The position numbers and the translations under genes are program-made. This document shows, piece by piece, positions 10,011 to 18,981 of a stretch of 64,000 nt of DNA. Each line of letters starts with the position of its first letter. The first letter of the stretch is position 1. This DNA is from Bacteroidetes bacterium 43-16 (lineage in GTDB: Bacteria; Bacteroidota; Bacteroidia; Chitinophagales; Chitinophagaceae). The notes beneath the pieces are model-generated. The model did not search any database and was not told the origin of the DNA. It was given only the letters and a program-made list of their open reading frames with translations. The stretch covers positions 62,001 through 126,000 of the forward strand of contig MKTB01000004.1 in assembly GCA_001897525.1 (NCBI GenBank). Direction: 5' to 3'.

Positions 10011-10601
10011 CTATAAATTTTTCAATGCTGCTTTGATCAGCTCTTCTACCGAGTAGCCTTCGTCTCCTGCTTTCATTGATTTTTTAATGGCACTTTCTGC
10101 ATTGGCTTTAGGTATGCCTAAGCCTAAGAGCGCCTGTAAGGCATCCTGTTCTATAACAGGTACTGCAAATCCCGCCCCGGCTTCAAGATCAGGAACACTG
10201 AGCTCCAGCTTTCCTTTTAATTCCAGGATAATGCGCTGGGCCGTCTTTGCCCCAATTCCTTTTACTTTTTCCAGGCTCTTGCTATCCCCGTTGGCCAGTA
10301 TCCTGGCCAGATCAACCGCTGTCAGTGATGAAAGTAATATTCTTGCAGTAGCAGCGCCCACTCCGGAGACACTTAAGAGCTTCTGGAATGCATCTTTTTC
10401 TTCTAATGAAGCAAATCCGTAAAGCACCCAGGCATCTTCTCTCACCTGCAAATGTGTATAGAGCAGCACAGCATCCTTTCGGTCTTTAACCTGCTCATAA
10501 GTGTGTAAGGTAATGTTTACATCATAACCCAAGCCGTTAATATCCACGTAAGTATGTGCCGGGCTCAGCTGCTGCAACACTCCTTTTACATATCCGATCA
10601 T
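10011..10601 (-). CDS. ruvA: Holliday junction branch migration complex subunit RuvA
   Basis: 196 aa from the ATG at 10601 (MIGYVKGVL), the conserved RuvA N-terminus; the open frame extends 33 bases further upstream but the family start is clear. RuvA tetramers bind Holliday junctions and load the RuvB helicase. The OB-fold domain spans about 1-65. Tandem helix-hairpin-helix motifs follow (LLSVSGVGAATA, then KVKGIGAKTAQRI), then a short acidic linker and the C-terminal RuvB-binding three-helix domain (about 150-196). Length is typical. The gene is upstream of sprA in the same orientation; ruvB is not in the window. Confidence 0.95.
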   Translation of the reverse strand: MIGYVKGVLQQLSPAHTYVDINGLGYDVNITLHTYEQVKDRKDAVLLYTHLQVREDAWVLYGFASLEEKDAFQKLLSVSGVGAATARILLSSLTAVDLARILANGDSKSLEKVKGIGAKTAQRIILELKGKLELSVPDLEAGAGFAVPVIEQDALQALLGLGIPKANAESAIKKSMKAGDEGYSVEELIKAALKNL

Positions 10602-10640
10602 AGTTTCACTTTGTGTTGTAATGCATTTTATCAAACGAAA

Positions 10641-10666
10641 AAACGCTGTGAATTAGTACAGCGTTT
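10641..10666 (-). terminator. Rho-independent terminator after the outer-membrane protein gene
   Basis: Perfect 9-bp stem AAACGCTGT/ACAGCGTTT with an 8-base loop. On the minus strand it is followed by TTTCGTTTG. It lies downstream of the gene ending at 10700 and just upstream of ruvA. Confidence 0.7.
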
Positions 10667-10699
10667 CTATTTATTATTTAAGATTTCTTTAAAACTTTT

Positions 10700-11719
10700 T
10701 TACCACCAAGGTCTGTCACGCTTGAAGAGTTTCCAGTAGAAGTTTACAGAGATGGTAGAATATAAGTCCTTGGTTGTAGGATCTCCCCTGTATTCTCCCG
10801 GTGTACGTTGTTTTCCCGGTGTGATTTCACCTGTACGATCTGCCATTCTCTTAGCTTCGTAAGCTTTATAGCCTTCGTTGAGGTAAGCAATGTCAAATCT
10901 TAGCGGATCTATGTACTGGCCGCTCACATCATCGAGGTAATCGGTAAATGTATAACGCATTACATATTCCATACCTATAGATAAGCCTCTGCCCACATCT
11001 ACTCTGAAGCCTATACCAGCAGGTACGATCAGGGAATAGCGGCTATAAGCCTCAGGATAACCTGCTTTGTCGAAATTTTGTCCTTCTGTTGCCAGAGGTC
11101 TTAAGTCAACCCATCTTTTGGTATCGTTCTCAAAATCGATGAGGCTACCACGCGGATTGAAATAGATCCCGCCGAAGCCGGCCAGAAGGTAGGGTTGAAA
11201 TCTTGCTTTGGCTCTTCTGCCAAATTCCCAGTTACCAAATAATTGGAAAGGACTGATCTCGAACATTAAAGTGCTTTCCCAAATGTTTGTTTTCACATCA
11301 AGATTGCGCAAATATCTTTGAACGGGATCATCTGTAACATTTTTGGACTGTTGGCTTGCATTCTGGTTCCACTTGTCATTTGCATACAAGGTTCCGTTAG
11401 AAACACCCAGGCGCAATGCGAGTCCGGGAACATGTGTGTACTTTACGTAAATACCACCCATTCCTTTAAGATTACTCCAATAGTCCCCGTTTAAATAATG
11501 ATCAACAGCACTTTTTGTTCCTACGTCTGCCCATAAATCTGACATGCCATAAGTTACCCCTAAAGAGAAGCTGCGCTGATCAAGATATTTGATATCCGGC
11601 TGCAACCAAGCATGACGTTTCTTTTGCTTTTCTGTTTGTGCCTCTGCCTGTGTAGCAGAGAACATTGAAAAAGAAGCTAACAATCCAATATTTAGAGCTT
11701 TTCGTAACAAATTTTGCAT
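10700..11719 (-). CDS. Outer-membrane beta-barrel protein (DUF6089-like)
   Basis: 339 aa from the ATG at 11719; the four codons upstream begin with TTG. An N-terminal Sec signal peptide ends near QAEAQ (about residue 28). The mature part has alternating hydrophobic strands and aromatic girdles (for example SFSLGVTYGMSDLW and a PYLLAGFGGIYF strand), typical of 8-12-strand outer-membrane barrels. The sequence resembles the Bacteroidota DUF6089 family. The C-terminus is Trp-Trp after a final strand (FYWKLFKRDR). Function is unknown. A terminator follows the stop codon. Confidence 0.75.
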   Translation of the reverse strand: MQNLLRKALNIGLLASFSMFSATQAEAQTEKQKKRHAWLQPDIKYLDQRSFSLGVTYGMSDLWADVGTKSAVDHYLNGDYWSNLKGMGGIYVKYTHVPGLALRLGVSNGTLYANDKWNQNASQQSKNVTDDPVQRYLRNLDVKTNIWESTLMFEISPFQLFGNWEFGRRAKARFQPYLLAGFGGIYFNPRGSLIDFENDTKRWVDLRPLATEGQNFDKAGYPEAYSRYSLIVPAGIGFRVDVGRGLSIGMEYVMRYTFTDYLDDVSGQYIDPLRFDIAYLNEGYKAYEAKRMADRTGEITPGKQRTPGEYRGDPTTKDLYSTISVNFYWKLFKRDRPWW

Positions 11720-11833
11720 TTCTGTTATCAATTTGAGGGATGAAAGTAAAATATTTTCATCAAATATTAAAGCAAATTCTTAAAATTATTATAAAAACTG
11801 CATTTTAGGGTCAAAACATCGTCTGTTTCAAGC

Positions 11834-13339
11834 CTATAGCTGGTCTTTTATCCCTAGTGTTTCATTCACTTTAGGGATAATTTTTGCGGAAAGTGCAGCA
11901 TCATTCTTCAATACGTGTCCGTAGGAAGGGATCATTTCCTTCAGCTTAGCTTCCCAGCTACTTTCTTTCAATTCCCGGGCAAAACAGCGTTCTAATAGCT
12001 TGATCATAATAGGTACCGCAGTAGAAGCTCCCGGAGAAGCGCCCAATAATGCTGCAATACTACCATCTTCTGCCGTAATCACTTCAGTACCAAACTGTAA
12101 GATACCGCCTTTATTTTTATCTCTTTTGATCACCTGCACCCTTTGTCCGGCAACTTCCAGTTCCCAGTCTTTGGCTACAGCATTAGGATAATATTCGCGC
12201 AGCGATTGCATGCGGTCTTCCTGGCTCTGCATCACTTCCTTGATCAGGTATTTGGTCAAGGGTACATTTGCCAGACCGGCGCGTACCATCGGGTAAATAT
12301 TGTTGAGCTTTATAGAACCCGGCAGATCAAGGATGGAACCTTCTTTGAGGAACTTGGTAGAAAAACCTGCATAAGGGCCAAATAACAATTCTTTTTTACC
12401 ATTGATCACCCGGGTATCCAGGTGCGGTACAGACATCGGCGGAGCACCTACTGCAGCCTTTCCATAAACTTTACCGGAATGCCTGGCAATAATTTCCGGA
12501 TTGGTACAGCGTAACCACTGCCCGCTCACCGGGAAGCCTCCGAATCCTTTTCCTTCCTTAATGCCTGACTTCTGTATCAATGGCAGTGCCCTGCCTCCGG
12601 CACCCACAAAGATGAATTTGGTGTTCACCCAGCGGATCTCTCCGGTATCGAGGTCTTTTACTTTAACATTCCAGCTCTGCGGACCATTCTTTTCCAGGTC
12701 TTTGACCTCATGATCAAAATGGAAGGATACATTCTCTGATCCTTTAATAAAATCAAATAACTGCTCTGACAGTGCTCCGAAATTCACATCGGTACCGGTA
12801 GCCATATAGGTAGCGGCCACTTTCTCTGCTGTATCTCTGCCTTCCATCACTAGGGGTGCCCATTGGGCTATAGTAGCTTTATCCTCTGCATACTTCATTT
12901 CTTTAAAGAAGTGGTGCTTGCTCAGGATATCGTAACGTTTCTTCAGGAAATCGACATTTTTATCGCCGATCACAAAACTCATATGCGGAGTCTGTGACAA
13001 AAAACCGGGTGCATCTTTCAGCAATCCCTGGTCCAGCATATAGGCCCATAACTGCTTGGACAATTCAAATTGCTCATTGATATCGAAAGCTTTGCTGGCA
13101 TCTACTGTGCCATCTGCTTTTTGGGGGGTATAGTTCAACTCACACAGTGCAGCATGTCCTGTACCTGCATTATTCCAGGCACTGGAACTCTCCTGAGCAA
13201 TTTTGCCCAGGCGTTCAAATATCCCGATAGAAAGGTCGGGCTGCAGGATCTTCAACATGGCACCTAATGTAGCGCTCATGATACCGGCACCCACCAAAAC
13301 TACGTCAAAGGAAGAATTATTTTTATTGGCAATGGACAT
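11834..13339 (-). CDS. mqo: Malate:quinone oxidoreductase
   Basis: 501 aa, typical of Mqo. This membrane-associated FAD enzyme oxidises malate to oxaloacetate and passes electrons to the quinone pool (menaquinone in this phylum). The N-terminal dinucleotide-binding motif VGAGIMSATLGAML is at about 17-30, followed by the family block QESSSAWNNAGTGHAALCEL. Further family blocks include VNFGALSEQLF and the C-terminal LLGASPGASTAVPIM segment that contacts FAD. It appears monocistronic with its own promoter (13363-13393). Confidence 0.95.
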   Translation of the reverse strand: MSIANKNNSSFDVVLVGAGIMSATLGAMLKILQPDLSIGIFERLGKIAQESSSAWNNAGTGHAALCELNYTPQKADGTVDASKAFDINEQFELSKQLWAYMLDQGLLKDAPGFLSQTPHMSFVIGDKNVDFLKKRYDILSKHHFFKEMKYAEDKATIAQWAPLVMEGRDTAEKVAATYMATGTDVNFGALSEQLFDFIKGSENVSFHFDHEVKDLEKNGPQSWNVKVKDLDTGEIRWVNTKFIFVGAGGRALPLIQKSGIKEGKGFGGFPVSGQWLRCTNPEIIARHSGKVYGKAAVGAPPMSVPHLDTRVINGKKELLFGPYAGFSTKFLKEGSILDLPGSIKLNNIYPMVRAGLANVPLTKYLIKEVMQSQEDRMQSLREYYPNAVAKDWELEVAGQRVQVIKRDKNKGGILQFGTEVITAEDGSIAALLGASPGASTAVPIMIKLLERCFARELKESSWEAKLKEMIPSYGHVLKNDAALSAKIIPKVNETLGIKDQL

Positions 13340-13362
13340 TATTGTTGATTTTTTGAATCCTG

Positions 13363-13393
13363 CAAAGTTAAATGCATCACACTAAAGAATCAA
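13363..13393 (-). promoter_or_regulatory. Putative mqo promoter
   Basis: On the minus strand TAACTTTG (13363-13370) matches the Bacteroidota -7 consensus TAnnTTTG. A TTG triplet at 13391-13393 lies 20 bases upstream, matching the -33 position. The -7 box is 24-31 bases before the mqo start codon. Confidence 0.6.
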
Positions 13394-13537
13394 GTGTTAA
13401 TTTTTGGCCTGAGCTAAAAAAGTATACAAGCCCTCAGGCAAAGGCAATATTGCCTCCTTACACGCACTGAAAGCCTGTAATTTAAGGCCTTTCCGTATTA
13501 AGCGCATCCGGGGACTAAAACCAGGATAGGAAGCAAC

Positions 13538-13570
13538 ATAATAGTCCCGGCAAACTGCCGGGACTATTAT
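13538..13570 (-). terminator. Strong hairpin downstream of paaA
   Basis: Perfect 15-bp inverted repeat (ATAATAGTCCCGGCA and its complement) with a 3-base loop AAC. It lies 21 bases past the paaA stop. No long T-run follows on the minus strand, so it may be a terminator or an mRNA 3' stabiliser. Confidence 0.6.
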
Positions 13571-13591
13571 AAATTACCTGATTCATTATGT

Positions 13592-14533
13592 TTATGCTAC
13601 GCTTTGCTTAGCGGCTTTCTTTTGCGCATGGGCCAGGGCTGCTTCACGCACCCAGGCACCTTTTTCCCAGGCATTTTTACGGGCTTCCAGGCGCTGACGG
13701 TTACAAGGTCCATTACCTTTTACCACGTTCCAGAACTCATCCCAGTTGATCTCCCCGAAGTCGTAGTGACCACGCTCTTCGTTCCATTTCAGGTCCGGAT
13801 CGGGAATGGTCAGGCCCAAAATATTAGCCTGCTCTACGGTAACATCAATAAATTTCTGTCTTAAATCATCATTACTGAAGCGCTTGATCTTCCAGGCCAT
13901 GCTTAGCTTGGAGTTAGGAGAAGCATCATCATTAGGGCCAAACATCATAATAGAAGGCCACCAGAAGCGGTTTAAGGCATCCTGTGCCATCTTCTTCTGA
14001 GCTGCACTACCCTTGGCTAAGGTCAGCATGATCTCATATCCCTGGCGCTGGTGAAAACTCTCTTCTTTACACACACGAATCATCGCACGGCTATAAGGGC
14101 CATAAGAACAGCGGCACAATGGCACCTGGTTCATGATGGCTGCACCGTCAACCAGCCAGCCGATCGCGCCCATATCTGCCCAACTCAGGGTAGGGTAATT
14201 GAATATAGAAGAGTATTTTGCCGTACCATCATGCAATTGATCCAGCATCTGGTCACGGGTAATACCTAATGTCTCTGCTGCGGAATACAGGTACAGACCG
14301 TGGCCTGCCTCATCCTGTACTTTTGCCAACAAAACTGCTTTCCTTCTTAAAGAAGGGGCACGCGTAATCCAGTTACCTTCCGGCAACATACCCACGATTT
14401 CGCTATGTGCATGCTGAGAAATCTGGCGAATCAAAGTCTGCCTGTATTTCTCCGGCATCCAGTCTTTAGGTTCTATCTTTAATTCGTCGTCTATTTTCTT
14501 CTGGAAAGCCAGCTCCAAAGTTTCGTTGCTCAT
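13592..14533 (-). CDS. paaA: Phenylacetyl-CoA epoxidase catalytic subunit PaaA-like
   Basis: 313 aa from the ATG at 14533; E. coli PaaA is about the same length. PaaA is the di-iron subunit that epoxidises phenylacetyl-CoA together with PaaB, C, D and E. Carboxylate/His ligand motifs of the ferritin-like fold are visible: [17 protein letters not shown] and [13 protein letters not shown]. The C-terminal segment with [23 protein letters not shown]-like content is also typical. The other paa epoxidase subunits are not adjacent: mqo lies downstream and gltX upstream. A TATCTTTG promoter element precedes it, so it is expressed as a single gene. A function in phenylacetate degradation needs partners elsewhere. 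Confidence 0.85.
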   Translation of the reverse strand: MSNETLELAFQKKIDDELKIEPKDWMPEKYRQTLIRQISQHAHSEIVGMLPEGNWITRAPSLRRKAVLLAKVQDEAGHGLYLYSAAETLGITRDQMLDQLHDGTAKYSSIFNYPTLSWADMGAIGWLVDGAAIMNQVPLCRCSYGPYSRAMIRVCKEESFHQRQGYEIMLTLAKGSAAQKKMAQDALNRFWWPSIMMFGPNDDASPNSKLSMAWKIKRFSNDDLRQKFIDVTVEQANILGLTIPDPDLKWNEERGHYDFGEINWDEFWNVVKGNGPCNRQRLEARKNAWEKGAWVREAALAHAQKKAAKQSVA

Positions 14534-14563
14534 AATTTGCAATGATTAGTAATGATCTAAATA

Positions 14564-14571
14564 CAAAGATA
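14564..14571 (-). promoter_or_regulatory. Putative -7 element of paaA
   Basis: TATCTTTG on the minus strand, an exact match to TAnnTTTG, 31 bases upstream of the paaA ATG. No clear -33 TTG was found. Confidence 0.5.
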
Positions 14572-14695
14572 CGGATTTTTAATTGCTAATAAAACAGGCC
14601 GGAGACGACCGAGCTGATCGCAGGCAAGTATTCACCATTAAACAATCTATCTAAGTGCTCCGTCAAGCGGATTGAACATTATAAAGGCTATAAAA

Positions 14696-14839
14696 AGGTG
14701 CTGCCTAAAAGATGGTTTGCGCTATTTCGACTACAACGTAGTGAAATAGCGCCATCTCAAAATCAATATTTTTAGTATCAGAGATTGCTCAGCTACATTA
14801 TATTTCGCCCGAAATGACACCCTTGTTAGACAGCACCTT
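14696..14839. repeat. Nested-palindrome intergenic repeat (copy A)
   Basis: An outer inverted repeat of 14 bases (14696-14709 and 14826-14839; AAGGTGCTG/CAGCACCTT core, one mismatch) encloses an inner hairpin (GCGCTATTTC...GAAATAGCGC, about 14719-14752). The segment 14701-14759 matches 50048-50106 at 47 of 59 positions. Bases 14781-14818 are a diverged copy of the 38-base repeat at 20695-20732. It lies between gltX and paaA. Confidence 0.65.
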
Positions 14840-14861
14840 GCATATATCATTGAACTAAGAA

Positions 14862-16388
14862 TCAGGATAATTGTGCCAGTCCGTTCCTTACCCTTTCCTG
14901 GGTGGCTTCTTTACCGATAGATAATGCGATATCGAACACGCCGGGGCCAAATTTACCACCTACCAGCATTACGCGTAAAGGCAACATAACTTCGCCTTTT
15001 TTCACCCCGTGCTGTCCTGCGATCTCTGTCAGTGATTGCTCCAAAACATCATGTTCCCAGGCTATCGTATCCAGGCTTGCCGCCCATTCGTTCATCACTT
15101 TGGTCTTCTCTTCATTCCATTTACCTTTGATCGCTTCTATATCTAAAGTTTCCGGTGTCTTGAAGAAAAATCCGCCCTGCTGTACAAAATCGCTTAATAA
15201 GTGGCAGCGCTCTTTTACCAGGCCTACTACCTGGTCCAGCTTGCCCAGGTCTTCAATCATGATACCGGCCTCTTCCATAAATGGTTTTACCAAAAGGGCC
15301 AGGCGGCTGTTATCGGCTCTTAAGATATGCTGCTGGTTGAACCATTTAGCTTTATCGTAGTCAAATTTCGCCCCGCCTTTATTCACCCTTTCTATAGAGA
15401 ACAGCTGCTCCAGCTCTTGCAGGGAGAAGATCTCCTGCTCAGTACCGGAACTCCAGCCCAGCATAGCCAGCATATTGACAAAGGCTTCCGGAAGGAACCC
15501 TATTTCTTTAAATCCTTTCGTGGTTTCGTTTGTTTTAGGATCGGCCCAGTCCATAGCAAATACCGGGAACCCTAAACGGTCGCCATCTCTTTTGCTCAAT
15601 TTACCATTACCATCCGGCTTCAGGATCAGGGGCAGATGCGCCCACTGCGGCATCTCCGCTTCCCATCCCAGGTATTTGTACAGCATCACATGAACGGGTG
15701 CGCTGGGCAGCCATTCTTCTCCACGGAAGGCATGGGTAATATTCATCAGGTAATCATCTACTACCACCGCCAGGTGATAAGTAGGCATACCATCACTTTT
15801 CAACAGCACTTTATCGTCTACCACATTGGTATCATGACTGATATCTCCGCGGATGAGGTCATGGAAATGAACCGTTTCATTTTCCGGCATTTTGATGCGG
15901 ACCACATAAGGTGTCCCGGCTTCCAGCAATTCGGCCACTTGCGCATCTGTCAACGTCAGGGAGTTGCGCATGTGCATACGTGTTTTATGATCGTATTGCG
16001 GGGAAGGGTTTTCCGGCGTTTTCAGATCATTACGCATCGCTTCCAGCTCTTCTGTAGTATCAAAAGCATAGTAAGCATTGCCTTGAGCGATCAACTGATC
16101 GGCATACTGACGATACATCGGTTTACGCTCGCTTTGACGATAGGGCGGGAAATCGCCGGGTTTCAAGGGACTTTCATCCGGAGTAAGTCCGGTCCAGTCC
16201 AGGCAATTGAAAATATAGGATTCGGCACCTTCAACGAATCTTGTCTGATCGGTATCTTCGATACGCAAGACAAAAGTGCCGCCATGTTTTTTAGCAAATA
16301 AATAATTGAACAATACGGTGCGCACACCGCCTAAATGCAAGCCACCTGTAGGGCTGGGTGCAAAACGCACTCTTACCGGATTTATCAT
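14862..16388 (-). CDS. gltX: Glutamate--tRNA ligase
   Basis: 508 aa, class I aminoacyl-tRNA synthetase that charges tRNA-Glu. The start at 16388 gives MINPVRVRFAPSPTGGLHLGG, so the HIGH signature appears as HLGG (18-21). The KMSKS loop appears as KLSKR, within GNGKLSKRDGD. The open frame continues 40 codons further upstream, but a TACCTTTG -7 element at 16394-16401 would fire inside that extension, and the extension also contains the terminator of the neighbouring gene. The short start is therefore preferred. The GluRS C-terminal anticodon-binding helical domain is present. Confidence 0.95.
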   Translation of the reverse strand: MINPVRVRFAPSPTGGLHLGGVRTVLFNYLFAKKHGGTFVLRIEDTDQTRFVEGAESYIFNCLDWTGLTPDESPLKPGDFPPYRQSERKPMYRQYADQLIAQGNAYYAFDTTEELEAMRNDLKTPENPSPQYDHKTRMHMRNSLTLTDAQVAELLEAGTPYVVRIKMPENETVHFHDLIRGDISHDTNVVDDKVLLKSDGMPTYHLAVVVDDYLMNITHAFRGEEWLPSAPVHVMLYKYLGWEAEMPQWAHLPLILKPDGNGKLSKRDGDRLGFPVFAMDWADPKTNETTKGFKEIGFLPEAFVNMLAMLGWSSGTEQEIFSLQELEQLFSIERVNKGGAKFDYDKAKWFNQQHILRADNSRLALLVKPFMEEAGIMIEDLGKLDQVVGLVKERCHLLSDFVQQGGFFFKTPETLDIEAIKGKWNEEKTKVMNEWAASLDTIAWEHDVLEQSLTEIAGQHGVKKGEVMLPLRVMLVGGKFGPGVFDIALSIGKEATQERVRNGLAQLS

Positions 16389-16393
16389 GGATG

Positions 16394-16401
16394 CAAAGGT
16401 A
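16394..16401 (-). promoter_or_regulatory. Putative -7 element of gltX
   Basis: TACCTTTG on the minus strand ends 5 bases before the gltX ATG, so the transcript would begin at or next to the start codon (possible leaderless mRNA). Confidence 0.5.
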
Positions 16402-16476
16402 GGGAATTTGGGATTTGAACTACTCATAAGTTGGCAACGCAGCCAACTTGCAAAAAATAAAGAAACAGGAATAGAA

Positions 16477-16510
16477 AAATGGGTGTGCTTATTAGCAAGC
16501 ACACCCATTT
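16477..16510 (-). terminator. Rho-independent terminator after the YwqK/TonB-like gene
   Basis: Perfect 14-bp stem AAATGGGTGTGCTT/AAGCACACCCATTT with a 6-base loop, followed on the minus strand by TTTTTCTATT (counting from the stem end). It lies 19 bases past the stop at 16529. Confidence 0.85.
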
Positions 16511-16528
16511 AAAAAAGATAAATGATCT

Positions 16529-17485
16529 TTATTTTACATTAAAAAAGACCGGTTGGCTAACTTTCAGTTTTACGATCTTCCTGTTGTAGTTCATTGCCAA
16601 AGGCCATTGAGGACCACTTTTTACTAATTCAAGCGCCGCTGCATCATATTTAGGATGTAAGGGTACTTTAATCACCGGATCCTGGACCCTTCCTTGCTCA
16701 TCTACATAAAAAGATACTACAACGACTGCTTTCCCGGGTGTTTTTAATGTTGCCAGTTCAGGCATTTTTAAACTAGTCCTGATATGTGCTACCCAATCTT
16801 TATAAGCCATTTCTTTATAAGGATTTACAAAGGGAAGCGCTGTTGCCGTCTCATCATTTCCCTCTTCGTCAAAATAGCTTGCATTCACCACCTCGCCTTG
16901 TGTATTATACTTTATCTGTGCACTGCGATTACCATTATAATGATAAAACACCCAGTCTCCCAATCTTTTGCCATCAGACCATTTCAATTGCCCGAATGAA
17001 GACAGTTTACCGTTGTCATACCTCTGTTGTGCATACTCCTTGCCATCTTCCTGCCATAATGAATCACAGATTTGTCCATTTTCAAACCATTTGAAGGCCG
17101 ACAATAACTTTCCATTTGCATACACAGCAGAATCTAATCGTTTCCCATCCATATAGAATCCCTGCCACAGCCCGTCTTTCTTATTATCTACAAATCTTCC
17201 CAAACCGGACACCTGCCCTCCGGGATAATAATAGGTAAAATAGCCATTTCTTACTTTTCCTAAAGAATCAGCATACTTACCGGTCATCTGAGGCTTACCA
17301 TTCCCCAGAAAATAATCTGTAGCGATATAGCCGGAATCGGTTTTCTCCCTTAAGGAGTAAAATGAAGCATCGTTTTTATGACATGCTTTCCAGTCATAAT
17401 TGAAAAATCTTTCCATTTTTTGGGCATTTAAAACCAGGGTGTAAGAGGTAAAGAATAATAAAAAAGAGATAAATTTCATGTGCAT
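16529..17485 (-). CDS. Exported protein with MORN/YwqK-like repeats and a TonB-like C-terminus
   Basis: 318 aa; a second ATG two codons in is equally possible. A Sec signal peptide ends at LNAQ (about residue 21). Residues about 55-215 hold repeated short strands of the type G-x-Y-x-x-G-x-x-x-x-x-G-x-W-x-x-Y-x-x-G (for example GYFTYYYPGGQVSGLGRF, DGLWQGFYMDGK, GDWVFYHYNGN), the MORN/YwqK pattern. The C-terminal 90 residues resemble the TonB C-terminal domain (AVVVVSFYVDEQGRVQDPVI, then KYDAAALELV). It lacks the TonB transmembrane anchor, so it is probably periplasmic or surface-exposed. Function is unknown. A TATCTTTG element lies at 17517-17524. Confidence 0.7.
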   Translation of the reverse strand: MHMKFISFLLFFTSYTLVLNAQKMERFFNYDWKACHKNDASFYSLREKTDSGYIATDYFLGNGKPQMTGKYADSLGKVRNGYFTYYYPGGQVSGLGRFVDNKKDGLWQGFYMDGKRLDSAVYANGKLLSAFKWFENGQICDSLWQEDGKEYAQQRYDNGKLSSFGQLKWSDGKRLGDWVFYHYNGNRSAQIKYNTQGEVVNASYFDEEGNDETATALPFVNPYKEMAYKDWVAHIRTSLKMPELATLKTPGKAVVVVSFYVDEQGRVQDPVIKVPLHPKYDAAALELVKSGPQWPLAMNYNRKIVKLKVSQPVFFNVK

Positions 17486-17516
17486 AACTACTTTAAAAAC
17501 AAAAAATAAGGAAGCG

Positions 17517-17524
17517 CAAAGATA
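17517..17524 (-). promoter_or_regulatory. Putative -7 element of the YwqK/TonB-like gene
   Basis: TATCTTTG on the minus strand, 32 bases upstream of the first ATG. Confidence 0.5.
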
Positions 17525-17582
17525 ATATACTAAGCAGCGGAATGCTTATTTTACGCCTAAGAATTAAACATAAAATAAAAAA

Positions 17583-17603
17583 GGCCACGAAATATTCGTG
17601 GCC
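17583..17603 (-). terminator. Rho-independent terminator after the sugar dehydrogenase gene
   Basis: Perfect 9-bp stem GGCCACGAA/TTCGTGGCC, 3-base loop, followed on the minus strand by TTTTTTTATTTTATG. It lies 23 bases after the stop. Confidence 0.9.
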
Positions 17604-17626
17604 GGTATCTTCCTTTAATTAATGAA

Positions 17627-18853
17627 TTATAGCTTCCCTACCTGGTAGAGCCTGCCCTGGTCGGTGATGGCATACAGTTTTCCGTCTATGCCCACAGCCA
17701 CATCTCTGAACCTCTGGTTTTCGGTGCTCAACAGCCGCTCTTCACCGGCAACTTTACCATTCTGGATCCTTAAGCGTACAATGTGCTGCCCACTTAAACA
17801 GGCGATCAGCAAATTACCCTTCCATTCTGTATGGTAGTCTGCATTATAAAACACGGTACCACTCGGTGAAACAGAAGGATCCCAGTAATAAACAGGCTGC
17901 TCCATACCTTCTTTTTGCGTAAGCCCGTCTCCAATGACACCACCGCCATACTCAATACCATAAGTAATGGTCGGCCAGCCATAGTTCTTCCCGGCCTCTA
18001 CTTTATTCACCTCATCTCCACCTCTTGGACCAAACTCTACCTCCCAGAGTGCATTGGTCTGTGCATCATAAGTAAGCCCCTGAACATTCCGGTGACCATA
18101 GCTGTACAGTTCCGGCAAAGCATCAGGATCATTGGCAAAAGGATTGCCGGGGGCTGCCTGGCCTTCCCTGGTGATGCGCAGTATCTTGCCAAGACCAGTA
18201 GACTTATCCTGTGCCAACGGGCGGGTTACCAGGTCGGAGCGCTCCCCGGTACTTACCAATAAGTTCCCGGTCTGATCAAAGACAAGCCTGCCACCGTAGT
18301 GCAACTGGCCCTGGTAAGCCGGCATAGCCCGGTAGATCACGTCAATATTGCTGATGCTGCCTTCATTTTCAGCCAACATCCCTTTTGCCACGGCGGTCAC
18401 CGTACCTCCGCTTACATTTTCTGAGAAGGTCCAGTACACCATCCTGTTATTTGCAAATTGAGGGTCTAGCGCTACGCCCAGCAGGCCACCCTGGCCGCCG
18501 GAGTTCACGGCAGGCAAACCGTTGATCGTACTCTTGGTACTACCATCTGCATTCAATACGAGCATGGTACCATTTTTTTGGGTCACCAGCCAATTCCCAT
18601 TAGGCAAGGCCACGAGTCCCCAGGGCGCTTGCAGCCCCTCTCTCAATACTTTTACATCCAGCTCTGCCTGCGTTTTAATACCATAGATACGGGTTTGTCC
18701 CTGGAAGGCAGGGGTATAGCTGGTATTCGGGTTTTGGGTCTCTACCGGGGGATATTGTGTCACATCATCATTGTTATTATTTCCTTTGTCTTTTCCGCAG
18801 GCCGAGACCAGGAGCGTGAGCAGGAGCATGCCTGATAAATGTTTCTTGTTCAT
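17627..18853 (-). CDS. PQQ-dependent sugar dehydrogenase-like lipoprotein (glucose/sorbosone dehydrogenase family)
   Basis: 408 aa. A lipoprotein signal with lipobox LVSAC (Cys at about 19) anchors it to a membrane facing the periplasm or surface. An Asn/Asp linker is followed by a six-bladed beta-propeller of the soluble glucose dehydrogenase type. Family blocks include GLQAPWGLVALPNGNWLVT, GQGGLLGVALDPQFANNR, LHYGGRLVFD and YSYGHRNVQGLTYD, then EFGPRGGDEVNKVEAGKNYGWP. The His of the LHYGGR block is the usual catalytic base. Members oxidise aldoses with PQQ, although many Bacteroidota homologues have unknown substrates and may lack PQQ synthesis. Confidence 0.85.
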   Translation of the reverse strand: MNKKHLSGMLLLTLLVSACGKDKGNNNNDDVTQYPPVETQNPNTSYTPAFQGQTRIYGIKTQAELDVKVLREGLQAPWGLVALPNGNWLVTQKNGTMLVLNADGSTKSTINGLPAVNSGGQGGLLGVALDPQFANNRMVYWTFSENVSGGTVTAVAKGMLAENEGSISNIDVIYRAMPAYQGQLHYGGRLVFDQTGNLLVSTGERSDLVTRPLAQDKSTGLGKILRITREGQAAPGNPFANDPDALPELYSYGHRNVQGLTYDAQTNALWEVEFGPRGGDEVNKVEAGKNYGWPTITYGIEYGGGVIGDGLTQKEGMEQPVYYWDPSVSPSGTVFYNADYHTEWKGNLLIACLSGQHIVRLRIQNGKVAGEERLLSTENQRFRDVAVGIDGKLYAITDQGRLYQVGKL

Positions 18854-18969
18854 ATCTTTTTGTTTTTGTTTTGAACCATAAATTTACGAAAAATGAAACG
18901 GATGCTTATTTAGGGCAGTTTTTCTGGCTGATTCTGCTCAAAAATAGCTGCCTGATGCCCGGCAAATTA

Positions 18970-18977
18970 TATCTTTG
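18970..18977 (+). promoter_or_regulatory. Putative -7 element of the PolX-like gene
   Basis: TATCTTTG, an exact TAnnTTTG match, ends 4 bases before the ATG at 18982, so the mRNA could be leaderless. Confidence 0.5.
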
Positions 18978-18981
18978 CCTT

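Noticed and set aside
15636-16301. 221-codon open frame antisense to gltX
   Set aside because: The opposite strand encodes the glutamyl-tRNA synthetase with clear signature motifs; the antisense product has no recognisable features.
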